Shown: one piece after another, positions 48,780 to 59,295 of the stretch | Layout of the letters: each line of letters begins with the position of its first letter | Position numbering within the stretch: the stretch's first letter is position 1 | Source: Bursaphelenchus xylophilus | Lineage: Eukaryota; Nematoda; Chromadorea; Rhabditida; Aphelenchoididae | Direction of reading: 5' to 3' | NCBI GenBank assembly: GCA_904066235.2 | Contig: CAJFCV020000005.1 | Location: forward strand, 9,171,501 to 9,235,500 | Length of the DNA stretch: 64,000 nucleotides | Made by a program: the position numbers and the translations under genes | The notes under the pieces: model-generated | Seen by the model: only the letters and a program-made list of their open reading frames with translations | Told to the model about the DNA's origin: nothing | Databases searched by the model: none

Positions 48780-48890
48780 GGCTTCAAAGTGAGCCGCTGA
48801 TAATTTCTTCAAATTTTGCATCAACTTCGGGAATAGGCCACATATCATTTCCTAAAAGTTTTAGCTCGCGTTTTGCAGGCGCAGATATAG
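48780..48890. mobile_element. Family B fragment (B7)
   Basis: Carries TTTTGCATCAACTTCGGG, ATATCATTTCCTAAAAGTTT and AGCTCGCGTTTTGCAGGCGC, as in the left third of complete family-B copies. The rest of the element is missing. Confidence 0.6.
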
Positions 48891-48966
48891 AACGTATCTA
48901 TTCATGTTTGGTCACTTAAACAGCTTATTTTCACTTGAATGCGTCGTGAAAGTAGAAACATTTTTT

Positions 48967-48972
48967 TATAAA
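48967..48972 (+). promoter_or_regulatory. Possible TATA box of dehydrogenase gene 4
   Basis: TATAAA ~90 bp upstream of the ATG at 49061. Confidence 0.4.
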
Positions 48973-49060
48973 TCAGGGTTCAATGAAACCACCAGTTACT
49001 TTTTTAGCCCCTGAGCTCGAACGTTTCATTTGAATTCTTCTCTTAGTTTGTTTCAACGCT

Positions 49061-51274
49061 ATGGCATTTAACACATTGAACCACAAGTACGATTGTCGGA
49101 GATTCGAAGGAAAGGTTGCGTTGCTAACAGCTTCAACCGAAGGGTAAGATGTATCGGAGGCGCTACAACTTTTCGGCACAGCGACAGTTCGGGTCAACGA
49201 TACTACGGATCGAGGCGGTGTGTCGTTGTATACATGGGGGAGGCTAGGACAAGGCTTAGTGGCGGGCGCACACTTGCGGGCAACCATTTTTCGGGCAACC
49301 ACTTTGCGGACAGCCGACATTTGCGGCCCACCGGCGTTTGCGGGCAGCTTGGGACATTTGCGTGCAGCCGATACTTGCGGGCAGCCGACATTTGCGGGAA
49401 ACAGTTCCAAAAGTTCCAATACAATCTGCGTGCTTGTCTTTTTTCGGTTGCCCGCAAGTGTCGGCTGCCCGCAAATGTCGGCAAATTTCCAAAATATCGC
49501 AGTAGTCATTCCACCTCCACCCTGTTACCATCAGGTGCCCGTTGCCCGCAAATGTCGGCTGCCCGCAGTGTCGGTTGCCCGCAAATATCCCAGGCTGCCC
49601 GCAATGTTTCAGCTGCCCGCAAGTGTGACCCCCCAAATTTTGTCCGCGAAGTGGGAAATAATACGATTGATCGGGTCTGGGATACCGTATCACCTATTTT
49701 GAGGTATTTTACATGTGCTCACATCAATAACATCTAGATAAAAGTTTCAATTCTTGGTTTTTGCCGCAAATTTTGATCTTTTATATGTTACAACAACTCA
49801 AGGTAAAGAAAGCTAACGTAGCAATGAATAGTTAAAATTAGAAAAAGTGGACATATTACCAGTCTCCGCTGAGCCTTCACCGAGCGTCAACCGACCATCC
49901 AAAAGCCTTTTTTTGGGTATCCACCTGCCCTACGGTCGGTATCTGTCGATTTTCTGTTGACCCAAACTGTTGTCGACCCGAAAAGTTGGGAGCGATATCG
50001 GAATGAGTGGTCACAACTTTCGCTTTCAGGATTGGTCTAGCTACCGCCGATCGGTTAGCTCACGAAGGCGCCAAAGTTGTGATCAGCTCTCGAAACGAAG
50101 CCAACGTAAAACAGGCTCTTCGACATTTGATTGAGAGTGGAATTAACCCCGACAATATTGCGGGCACAGTGTGCCATGTTGGCAATCCGAAACACCGTCG
50201 ACATCTGCTTGATTTTGCCTTGCAGAAGTTTGGGAAAGTCGACATTCTCTTCAATAATGCTGGAATTAACCCTGCCATCGGCGACATGCTGAAAGTAACG
50301 CCCACGCAATTCGACAAAATTTACGATATCAACATCAAAGCGACGTTTTTGATGACTAAAATCGTGGCCGAACATATGAAACAGAACGGGTGAGTTTTCG
50401 AAATCCGGTGGTTATCTCGGATAGATCTTGATTGTTATTCATTCCTTCGTATTTCAGTGGCGGTGTAATCATCTTCAACGCAACTTTTGGAGCTTATAAG
50501 ACGCTTGAAGGAGTAAGAGCCTATGGAGTTTTGAAGACGGCTCTGATCAGTTTGACTCAAGCCTTGGCGCACGAACTTGGCCCATACAAAATTAGAGTGA
50601 ATACTGTGAATCCGGGACTGATTCAGACCAAAATGGGGAGAATTGTAAGTTCAAAGGGGCCGATTTATTCTTCGAGCATTCATTTTGGGGCTAATCGTCA
50701 AATATAAATATTATACAACACCCGTAATACAGTGGGGGCCTTAACCAGTCCCAAAAAACGTACCATTTTGCATCCAGGAGGTATAAAAAAATGTGGCAAA
50801 ATACCTCCCTCTTCAAGCAAAAAAATCCGATTTCAAAAGCGCGCCCGTTCTTTTTGTAAAGGAAAAAGGGAGCACCCTTCAAAACGAAGTTTTTTCACTT
50901 GGAGATGGAAGCAGTTTGCCACATTTTTGATACTTCCCGGATGCAAAATGGCATGTTTTTTACCACTAAATCAGGGCCCCTACTGTAAGCCTTCTTCTAG
51001 CCTCTTTTTTGGCTAAAATCACTGGACCACACCAAATTTTGATAATATCAATCTGTCGGGAAAATAATGACCTACTGATTTACTTTTGCAGATGTACGAC
51101 CCAAACCACCCACTCCACAAAATTGTCGAAGTCAAACAGTCAATCTGGGCCATCCGCCGAATGGGGCAGCCTGAAGAAATGGCGGCGGCTGTAGCCTACC
51201 TGGCCTCTGATGATGCCAGTTTCGTGACGGGCGAGTCGCATCTCGCCACCGGAGGCGCAGAATGCCGATTGTAA
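49061..51274 (+). CDS. DHRS4-like short-chain dehydrogenase/reductase, tandem copy 4
   Basis: 270 aa, exons 49061-49143, 50030-50389, 50458-50644, 51092-51274. It starts MAFNTLNHKYDCRRFEGK. TASTEGIG, SSRNE, NNAGIN and the active-site YGVLK are present, with Thr at the Ser position (FNATFGAY) and PTS1-like CRL. Its closest relative is copy 3. Intron 1 contains a palindromic minisatellite built of family-C ends. Intron 3 contains family-A copy A13 and a short TCTGTCGGGAAAATAATG motif. It is the last gene of the cluster and is convergent with the ABC transporter on the minus strand. Confidence 0.93.
49264..49635. repeat. Palindromic minisatellite of family-C termini
   Basis: The left half (49270-49400) has at least six degenerate units of CATTTGCGGGCAGCCGA. 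The right half (49445-49630) has at least six units in complement (TCGGCTGCCCGCAAATG). The outer ends CACACTTGCGGGCAACC and GCTGCCCGCAAGTGTGACC are inverted, as in a family-C element whose ends were amplified. It lies in intron 1 of dehydrogenase gene 4. Confidence 0.8.
50730..50985. mobile_element. Family A palindromic MITE, copy A13
   Basis: TA-flanked, ends CAGTGGGGGCCTTAACC and AGGGCCCCTACTG. It lies in intron 3 of dehydrogenase gene 4. Confidence 0.88.
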
Positions 51275-52006
51275 TCCTATAGGTTAGAAAATCCATCCTA
51301 GGTATTTTTAATTTGACAATAATTGTTCTTGACGTCATGTCAGACATTCTTTGTGATGTAAATAGTGTGCTACAGTGATTAGATGCGATTAAATCAAGGA
51401 AATTCAAGAATTTTGTTCACGGTCTGCGAATTTAGGTGTTGAAGGCGAGACGATGATGTTAATTGTGAACTTGGCGAACAATAGAAGTCAGGAAAAGGTC
51501 AAATAAAAGCCCCAAAGCACACCTTTTTGCGTCTATTTTCTCTTGACAGCTTTGAATCGCATCCGCCAGGAGAGGACTAGATTTTCTGTTCACTCAAGAT
51601 TCATTTGTAATTGTTTTCCTTACATTTACCAGCGTTTGATGCTCTGAAACCCCGGATTGTATTGTTATAAGTCATTCCTCCAACGCCGCTAGAGTTTATG
51701 GAACTCTTCAGAATACACATGCTCTCCGAGTTGCCTTCAATTGTCCAGTTGGTCGGTATATGCTCCAAAAGAACATTGTGATGTCTGGGTTTTGGAAGTG
51801 AGCATAGAATTTTGCTCAAGAAGTCCAAGTTCAGCAGAAACGATGGAGAAGATCCGCCGGAGTTTACTCCTTTCAACAACACGGTTTTCGAATGCAGTAT
51901 CCAACTTTTTAAACATTTACCATACGAGTCTAGTTGAACACTATTTCCAAAACTATTTATATTTTAAAAAAACAAGGAAAAATTCAACAAGAATATGCAG
52001 CACTCC
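51275..52006. other. Convergent spacer between dehydrogenase 4 and ABC transporter 1
   Basis: 732 bp with no supported exon or element; it should hold the 3' UTRs of both genes. Confidence 0.55.
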
Positions 52007-55000
52007 TTATGCAATACCGTTTTCTTGAGTCACCGAACCTCCTACAGCTGCTGAAACGTCTCTGTCTTCTTTCACATGCACGTCATAGAGCTGCCGCTTC
52101 ACTAGATCTTTATAAAGCCCGTCAGTTTCCATCAGTGTTTGATGGTTCCCCTCTTGAACCACTTCTCCTTTCTCGATGACGAATATTCGATCAGCTTTCT
52201 TCACGGTACTCAACCGATGAGCGATTACAATTACAGTGCGGCCAATGGCACATTGATGTAGGGCTTTTTGGATTATGTATTCTGATTCAGAATCGAGCGC
52301 TGACGTGGCTTCATCAAGGATCAGGACAGCCGGTCTCCGCACAAGAGCTCGGGCAATGGCGATTCGCTGCTTTTGACCGCCTGGAAGAAAAAATTACAAT
52401 TACTCAACCAAAATAGTGGCAAAAATAAGCATACATGTTATTTGTGTGTACGCAATGGCTAGAATTTACCAGGGCAAATAAAGCTTTTATTTACCGCTCA
52501 TCTGCACTCCCTTCTCTCCGCACTTTGTTTCATATCCCTCCTCCAGCTCTGTAATAAAGCCATGAGCGTTGGCTAGCCTCGCTGCTTCAACCATGTCATC
52601 TTCAGTACACCATTCCTCACACCCATACAGGATATTGTCCTTTATCGAGCCGGAATACAATGTCGGCTCTTGACTGACCAACGAGACTTGTTGATGATAA
52701 AAGCGATGGGCGTATTCTCGAATATCGACGCCGTCAAGTTTTATGACACCTTTCGTTGTCTCGTAAAAGTACTCAAGCAACGAAATAATGGAAGATTTTC
52801 CAGCGCCAGAAGGACCAACTAGTGCAATTGTTTCTCCAGGCTTTATAGAGAGGTTGATCGACTAAAAAACGCGAAATGAACTTTTGAGATGCATGTAGAA
52901 GGATGTACAGTGAGGGACCTGATCCAATGGCAAAAAACGTCTCATTTTGCATCCCGGAAGGGACCAAACTGACTCCAAACCCTTCCCTTCTCTAAGCTAA
53001 AAAACTCCGCTTTGAAAAGCGCGCCCTTTCCTTCAATAAGAGAGCGCTAGCTTCCACTGCTTCCAACAATATTCGCAATCAAAAAGCGCGCGCCTTTTGC
53101 GCTTCTCCCTTTCTTTTGGCTTTCTGTATTTGCCGAATTTTTTTGTTTTTTTCCCGGAGAAGGAGAATGCGAGAAAAGAAAAAAGCGCGCGATTTTTGAT
53201 TGCTAATATTGTTGGAAGCAGTGGGAGCTAGCGCTCTCTTATTGAAGGAAAGGGCGCGCTTTTCAAAGCGGGGTTTTCTAGCTTAGAGAAGGGAAGGGTC
53301 TGGAGACATTTTGGTCCCTTCCGGGATGCAAAATGAGACGTTTTTTGCCATTGGATCAGGTCCCTCACTGTACCTTGCAAAGCTTTGTAAAATAAGCTTT
53401 CTGTTCCTTACTTTCAACACCTCTGAATGGGGTCTGGTTGGATAAAAAAATGAAACGTCATCAAATTCAATGTTTCCTTTGACTTTTCCTTCAGCCATCC
53501 CCTCATACGGTATTTCCGGCTGTCGATTCATATATTCAAACACTTTTCGTGACGCACCAACACTTCTCATCATGTTGGCAAACACGTAATCCATATTCTA
53601 AAAAAAATTTTTTTAATGATTAACAAGAGTAACAGCTTACATAAAAGATATCAATCATTTGAATTTGATACAAAATAAAAGCCGTAATCTGCTCGATTGT
53701 CAAACTACTGGTAAATGCAAGATGACCGGCGTATAAAAGGACCAAGACAAGAACAAGGTACTCGGTGATCTCGGACAGCGTGATGTATCCAAATGACATT
53801 TTTGCTTTGTGCTGAAAACGTTTCAACTCAATATTGCTTCGTCAAAAAAGCGGTATTTTTTGTGATTGATGAAAACTTGCCTTTAGAATATTGACAATGC
53901 CAAGCAAGTGCGTGTCAAAACGCTGCGACTCCCTGGCTTCACAGGCAAAAGCTCTGACTGTTCGCACTGTTCCCAAGCACTCTTCAGCGGCCTGATTTGC
54001 GTCTGCTTTAGCTGCTTGAACTCTCTCGCTGATCCTCTGAAAATTACGGGCAGTCAAGAAGACAGTGGCGGTCCTCATCCGATGGCAAAAGACGTACTAT
54101 TTTGCATACAGGAAGTATAAAAAACACAACAAAATACCTCCTTCTACATACATGGGAAAAGACTCCGATTTGAAAGGCGCGTCAGCTCGTTTTGTGAGGG
54201 AAAGGGCGCGCTATTCAAAACGGATCCTTTTCACTTGGAGAGGGAAGCATTTTGCTACATTTTTTGATACTTCCCGGATGCAAAATGAGCCATAAAACGA
54301 CCGTGATAGACGACTTGGGATATTAGGAAACGAATGAAGATCAAGCCGCCAGGATTACTGTGATATAAAAAACCGGCATTTTTGCCGCATGTAACCCCTT
54401 TCATAAAACGGCCATAACTTCGCCCTAGGGCAAATTAGGCAGTTAATTTTCTTTGCGTTATAGATTATTTTTAATGCTCTTTCAAATGATATAAGTTTCG
54501 TTAAGATTAAAGCTTCCAACTATAACATTTTCCGATCCCTTTTGATATAAGAGGAAAACACTTACATCGCAATAATCTCCATAAAGTTTCGCAAAGAACG
54601 TCAATGGTGGGATGAACACGAACGTGACGACAGTCAATCGCCAGGAAACGTTGAACATAACAATTAAAGAAATGATTAGCCTTACAAAGTCTCGCAAAAA
54701 CATCTCCATATTCGTTTCAATAATGGACGTTACAATCTCGCAATCAGTCGTAAGGCGGGACAAAATTTCGCCGGTCTGTTGTTTATCAAAAAAGGCAATT
54801 TCTTGACGGATCAGAGAGTCGAAAAGATCTTTGCGCATTTGCCGATTTACCAGAGCGCCGGCCCAGTTAAAGATGGCCCCGCGAAGACCGGCAAAGACGG
54901 AGCTGAAAATTATTTTGATTTTTTTGTTGACTCAAAATATAATGTAGAAAAAATGGAACTTACGTTACAACAATAAGACCGCACATTACAAGCAATGTTG

Positions 55001-55982
55001 TGTAAAAAGCATTAAGTTTTTCGCTATCCATGTGAACAATGTTTGCAATTACTTTGCCAGTGTAGTAGGGGATAAAGGACCGAGCTGAAATTTGGTGTCG
55101 CTCCACATTATTTTCCCGACAGACTAATATTTTCAAAATTATTGCTGAAAAAAAACTCACCAGCCGCCGATAGCACCAAGAAAACACACGCTATGCTAAA
55201 CCACCGCCAGTATATCAAAGCGTATTTCATCAAGAATTTTACATGTGCGATTAATGACTTCTTGGTGAGAGGCTCTTGTCTACAATCTTTTTCATCGCGA
55301 AAACCATAGTTTTGATTTTCAGCATCAGATGCTAATTCAGCATTCTCCAAAAACACTTCAGTTTCTACTTCTACTTGCTCGTAATTAGTATTGTTGAACA
55401 GTCGATATACGATAACAGTGTTGAAGATATATAACGCCCAGAACGGGGCAATAATGTTCCATGATAGAGAGAGCCAAACACCAACAAAATGTAATTGGTT
55501 AGGGTGTTCGGCGAAACAGAGAATCTGGAAAATTTGCTGGTAAAAACATTTCATTTGTTTTTCAGTTCCAGTGCCATAATTTTTTGGACTGAAAATCGAG
55601 CCAATTGCAAGAAAAAAACCGAAGAACTTGTGTTTTGAATTTTTCAATCTGCTAAAAAGTTAAAGGCATTACTCACTTTAACCAACGAAAACGAAATTGA
55701 ACATGCTGCAACACAATTAAAGGTAAAAGAAAATAGTTGTAGCGGTCTCTTGAAACCCACCAAACTCGCTCCAACAATAATGAAGAAAATCCTCAGCAAG
55801 CAAAGAATTAGAAAGTCGAAGCCACTTGTCAGTGGGTCATACTGAACTGGACCCAAATTTTTTATCAGTGTATCAAAATTGAAGCCAAAGTTTATCACAT
55901 AAAATCCATAAGGAATAGTGGTAAATAATAGATCAAGGATAACATAAGTAAGCAACGCAGAGATGGCTTCAATGCTGACCAT
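52007..55982 (-). CDS. TAP/TAPL-like ABC half-transporter (HAF type), copy 1
   Basis: Subfamily-B half-transporter of 793 aa, probably moving peptides or metabolites across an ER or lysosome-related membrane as a dimer (family inference). Minus-strand exons: 55982-55677, 55524-55161, 55084-54964, 54902-54566, 54036-53881, 53811-53641, 53597-53412, 52861-52495, 52380-52007; phases agree. The N-terminal ~210 residues hold hydrophobic segments before the core, as in TAP/TAPL. The core membrane domain contains [20 protein letters not shown] and [13 protein letters not shown]. The nucleotide-binding domain has Walker A GPSGAGKS (~563), the Q-loop [15 protein letters not shown], signature SGGQKQR, Walker [12 protein letters not shown] and the H-loop AHRLSTV, so it should be ATPase-competent. 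The intron after 53881 has a GC donor (AAG|GCAAGT). Introns hold family-A copies A14 and A15. It is paralogous to the gene at 59296. Confidence 0.93.
52908..53370. mobile_element. Family A palindromic element, copy A14, long-arm form
   Basis: 463 bp, TA-flanked, ends CAGTGAGGGACCTGATCC and AGGTCCCTCACTG. Nearly the whole element is an inverted repeat: TTCAATAAGAGAGCGCTAGC and AACAATATTCGCAATCAAAA are matched in complement on the right. The inner arms are not found in ordinary family-A copies. It lies in ABC1 intron 52862-53411. Confidence 0.88.
54063..54288. mobile_element. Family A palindromic MITE, copy A15, right end lost
   Basis: Starts CAGTGGCGGTCCTCATCC; the right arm reaches CTTCCCGGATGCAAAATG and stops. 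It starts 27 bp into the ABC1 intron 54037-54565, the same position relative to the exon as in the fragment at 42883-42974. Confidence 0.82.
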
Positions 55983-56027
55983 TTTGAGATCACCTTTATT
56001 AAAAAAAATAGTTAGAAGTTTTGCTTG

Positions 56028-56575
56028 GGCGTGGAGACACTTGCGGGCAACCAGTTTGCGCGCAGCCTACATTTTGTGATTAGAATTACGATTTTTTACC
56101 GTAATCTACGATAGAAATTTTGCATTGACAACTTCCTGGTACTGGTAAGTACAGGCATCGGTACTGATAAGTTTGAACTCACCCACTGCTTTCAAAGTTA
56201 TGGCAGTTTCTCTTCAAAAAATGGTAAAAATCTTAACCCTATGATACAGTGGGTGACCTGATCTAGTGGCAAAAAAAAAGAGTGACAAAAAAACCATTTT
56301 GTATCCATTTTCCTGACAAAAAGAGCGGGCGCGCTTTTTCACTTGGAGAGGGAAGCATTTTGCCACATTTTTGATCCTTCCCGGATGCAAAATGTTTCGT
56401 TTTTTGCCACTGGATCAGGTCCCCCATAGTTCGCATCGTCTAACTGCCAAATCAATCGTTTGAATTTCCTGACGTAAGTTTATGTTGGCTGATTTCCGAA
56501 CATGCCAGCAGAATCCTCATGGGTTTTCTAGCTACTCGCGCGGTTGCTCGCAAGTGTGGGCCCGCCAATTAAACC
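56028..56575. mobile_element. Family C element, copy C2, interrupted by a family A insertion
   Basis: The left end ACACTTGCGGGCAACCAGTT and right end complement of CCACACTTGCGAGCAACC are inverted. The interior resembles C1 in reverse order (GAATTACGATTTT, TTGCATTGACA, GGTACTGATAAGTTTGAA). Copy A16 sits inside, so the C element was there first. Confidence 0.75.
56247..56429. mobile_element. Family A palindromic MITE, copy A16, nested in family C
   Basis: Starts CAGTGGGTGACCTGATCTAG after TA; the right arm ends AGGTCCCCCATAG. The left arm is shortened. Confidence 0.8.
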
Positions 56576-57656
56576 ACGAACAAAGGGGAGATATCCAATT
56601 TGCTTAAGACTCCATGAAGTTAGTTTCAAATAGTCTATCCGGAAAAAATATAAATAACAAATTTTGAAACTTCTATAATGTCTGCTTCTTAAACACCAAG
56701 CATTAAGAGACGATAAACGCGGTCTTGAGAACAACAGTTTCGTTCCTCCGCTATCTTAGCGGAGCGCTATCAGTGGAAAACCCCACCCTCCCTGTTCACG
56801 TCAAGAAAAATGTGTCCTTTCAGTAAATTCAAATTTGCAAAACACCACAAGAATTATCGATCGATCTTTTTCTACGTAATGAGAATAATTCCGATAATTC
56901 ATGGTGCCAGTCTCATACCTTTAGTGCAAAATATGTATGATATAATAATTGAATTTTGGTTTAATTAGAGGTCATTTCTATAATGGGGCTGTGTGGCCGA
57001 GCTCAATTTCCCAATTGAATTTTTTGTGGAATAATTCGATCTTCAAGGTCAAAACTTGAATTTATAATACGTGGGAAAGTCAAATTTTTATAACTATGAA
57101 AAAGCTAAAGCTCCAAGAATTTGTATTATTGATGCAAAATTTACATGAACATGAAAGTTGAATTAGTCGACCTAAAGATTCGGTTAAAAAATGGCCCCGC
57201 TCTCGGATTGGAGGTCGGATTGGGCCGTTTTTTCCGGCGCTTTGCGGTAAGGCCGGCCCTGAGCTTTCTGAAAATCTGCTCAGGCCCGATCCAATCACCG
57301 GGGTCGGCCCGATTGCTGCGTCTATTTACAAGCAGCCAGCTCGATTTTAAGTCACCAAGAAACATATTATATGTAGTTTGGTTGGGACTTGTAAAGGCAT
57401 TAGTAATTCCATAAAGTAGGTACAACAAAATTAAACTTTTTTTTTGTTTAAATTCATCACTTTTTCTTTTTGCACGAAAAACGTTGCCATAAACACCGAA
57501 GGCGCTTCTGCGGTTCCTAAAGTAAGACTATGATTTGTGTCAAATTCCATTAAACCGCGGAATTAGGCAGGTCCTTTTGCATTGAAAATCCTACTATTAT
57601 TTATTATAAAAAGTTACCTTGCTTTAGAACTTACAACTTTCACCAAAGGTTTTTCG

Positions 57657-59130
57657 ATGTGGGAATACTTTTTTCATATATTCAATGGGATTCTAGCCGC
57701 TTCTCTCTCCGTCATGGCAAACACTCTGCTAATCTATCTGACAAAATGTGAAAACAACCCGGTTCTCCGCGCGTACCAACGCATGATTGTAACGTTATGC
57801 ATCAACGATTTGATCTTCACTTTGTTTGTTTCCATTGGCCTTCAGCAGGTGGAGTATGTGGATGGGTATGCGATTTTGTTCACATACACGCCGCTGAGAC
57901 ACTTGGGGATAAATGCGATGCATACGATTTGTTTCTTCCATTTGGTTGTGTTGACGTTGGCATCAACTACCATCTTATTGATTTTTCATTTCAGATATCA
58001 AATGGTTTGCAAGTAAGTGGGGTAAATAATTAGAAACACTGTGTTATACATTATACGTCAGTTTAACCTTTGAAAACTCCCAAGAATGCTGCTGATTTGG
58101 CTTGAGTGGCCAGAGATCAACAAGAAATGCAATATGGGCAGATTTTGAATCATGAAAAACATGTTGATGACAAATCTGAGCCCTCAAATATTCATTAATC
58201 TTTTTTCTCTCATCTGTAATATAACAATTCACGAAACTGCGAGGATTTACATTATAACAAGCAACCGCCCCCAAAAATGCAAAAATGATGACTTAACACT
58301 ATTCTCATCTTTAACCTTTTTCTTTTAGTCATCACATCATGTCGCCTTTTGAAATCTATCGATTCATGTTCCTTGCCACATTATGGGCGGTCTGGGACTC
58401 CTCGCTGGCTCTCTACGCGGGCCACACCACCAAGGCAGAAAATCCGGGCATCGAGCTTACTCTATTCGCAAATCACCCGGACTGGTGGGAGAATGGATTG
58501 CCTCTGGATCTGCCGATCATTCACAGGGTAATCGTTGGAGCACAGAGTCGCTCGTGAAGTGGTATAGCGCTCTCTCTCTCTCATTATTCAAGTTAATTTT
58601 CGCAGTTAAATTTTAGGACTCCACGGGCTTTCGAATCTTGTTGATTTCCGGGCCAATTCTTGTTGTTGGCAGCTACTCGGGCGCCCTCTATTTCGGCTAC
58701 TCCATTCATGTTTATCTTCAACGCAATTTTGAGAAAATGTCAGCCAAAACGCGTCGCTTGCAGGCGTCTCTTAACAAAGTTATGATCGTACAGGCAAGTA
58801 GGTTTTAAATCAATTTTCTCTCTTGCTAATTCGGTCTGACTTTGGACTCAAACAAAATGAGATTACTGTGCTTTCCGGGCTGTAGATGGCTTGTTTCAGG
58901 TGATAATTCCGTTTATCAGCTGCCTCTTGCCAATCAGCATGGTGTTCGGGGCTTTGTTAATGGAGAATGAGTCCAGAATTCCGTGGATAATCCTGGGAAC
59001 ACTCCCTAATTGGATTCCAGTGCTGAATCCGATTTCGACGATAGTTTTGGTCGGCCAGTTTCGTCGACAAATAACAAAAATTTTCTGGGAACAGAGAAGG
59101 AAATCCGTGGTCTCGATAGTTACAATGTAA
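57657..59130 (+). CDS. Nematode serpentine chemoreceptor (Str-superfamily-like, 7TM)
   Basis: Seven-transmembrane receptor of 320 aa, probably a sensory-neuron chemoreceptor. Exons 57657-58012, 58329-58527, 58617-58793, 58900-59130. Helices: TM1 FNGILAASLSVMANTLLIYL, TM2 MIVTLCINDLIFTLFVSIGL, TM3 MHTICFFHLVVLTLASTTIL, TM4 FMFLATLWAVWDSSLALYA, TM5 ILLISGPILVVGSYSGALYF, TM6 VIIPFISCLLPISMVFGALL, TM7 near WIPVLNPISTIVLVGQF followed by RRQI. The SLNKVMIVQ segment before TM6 and the PxxNPISTI...FR end are as in srd/srh/str receptors. The third intron uses a GC donor (CAG|GCAAGT). The start ATG at 57657 directly precedes TM1; an in-frame extension upstream has no ATG. The family placement within the superfamily is uncertain. 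Confidence 0.82.
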
Positions 59131-59295
59131 TGAAAAGTTATACAGAAGTTGTTCTAAATATTTATGTTTAAAAATTTGAAGAAATTTTTTTATTAAAAAC
59201 TCCAACAAAAAACAAAAAATTTAACAAGGTTTTTTTTACTCAGCTACCACCCATTGAAGAACAGTAACTCTTCATAAAAAAGTCGTTACACATTT

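Larger units (their letters stand above)
47290..49060. other. Spacer between dehydrogenase genes 3 and 4
   Basis: No gene. It contains family-C element C1 (47991-48341) and a family-B fragment (48780-48890). The rest is AT-rich and unassigned. Confidence 0.6.
55983..57656. other. Spacer between ABC transporter 1 and the chemoreceptor gene
   Basis: Divergent 5' flanks. It contains family-C copy C2 (56028-56575) with a family-A element nested in it, and a weak GC-rich palindrome at ~57195-57330 (GATTGGGCC paired with GGCCCGATCCAATC). No supported exon. Confidence 0.6.

Noticed and set aside
49093..49737. Long frames on both strands rich in CGQP/ANVG-like repeats
   Set aside because: They come from the palindromic minisatellite of GCCCGCAAA units. 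Periodic repeats keep frames open; they overlap intron 1 of dehydrogenase 4.
14605..53000. A recurrent short peptide ([19 protein letters not shown] and relatives) encoded at many positions on both strands
   Set aside because: Every occurrence coincides with an arm of a family-A palindrome. It is a translation of the repeat, has no splice context or conserved full-length frame, and is not a gene family.
57195..57330. GC-rich partial palindrome near the chemoreceptor gene
   Set aside because: Pairing is patchy (GATTGGGCC with GGCCCGATCC) and I could not define ends or flanking duplications, so it is mentioned only in the spacer entry.
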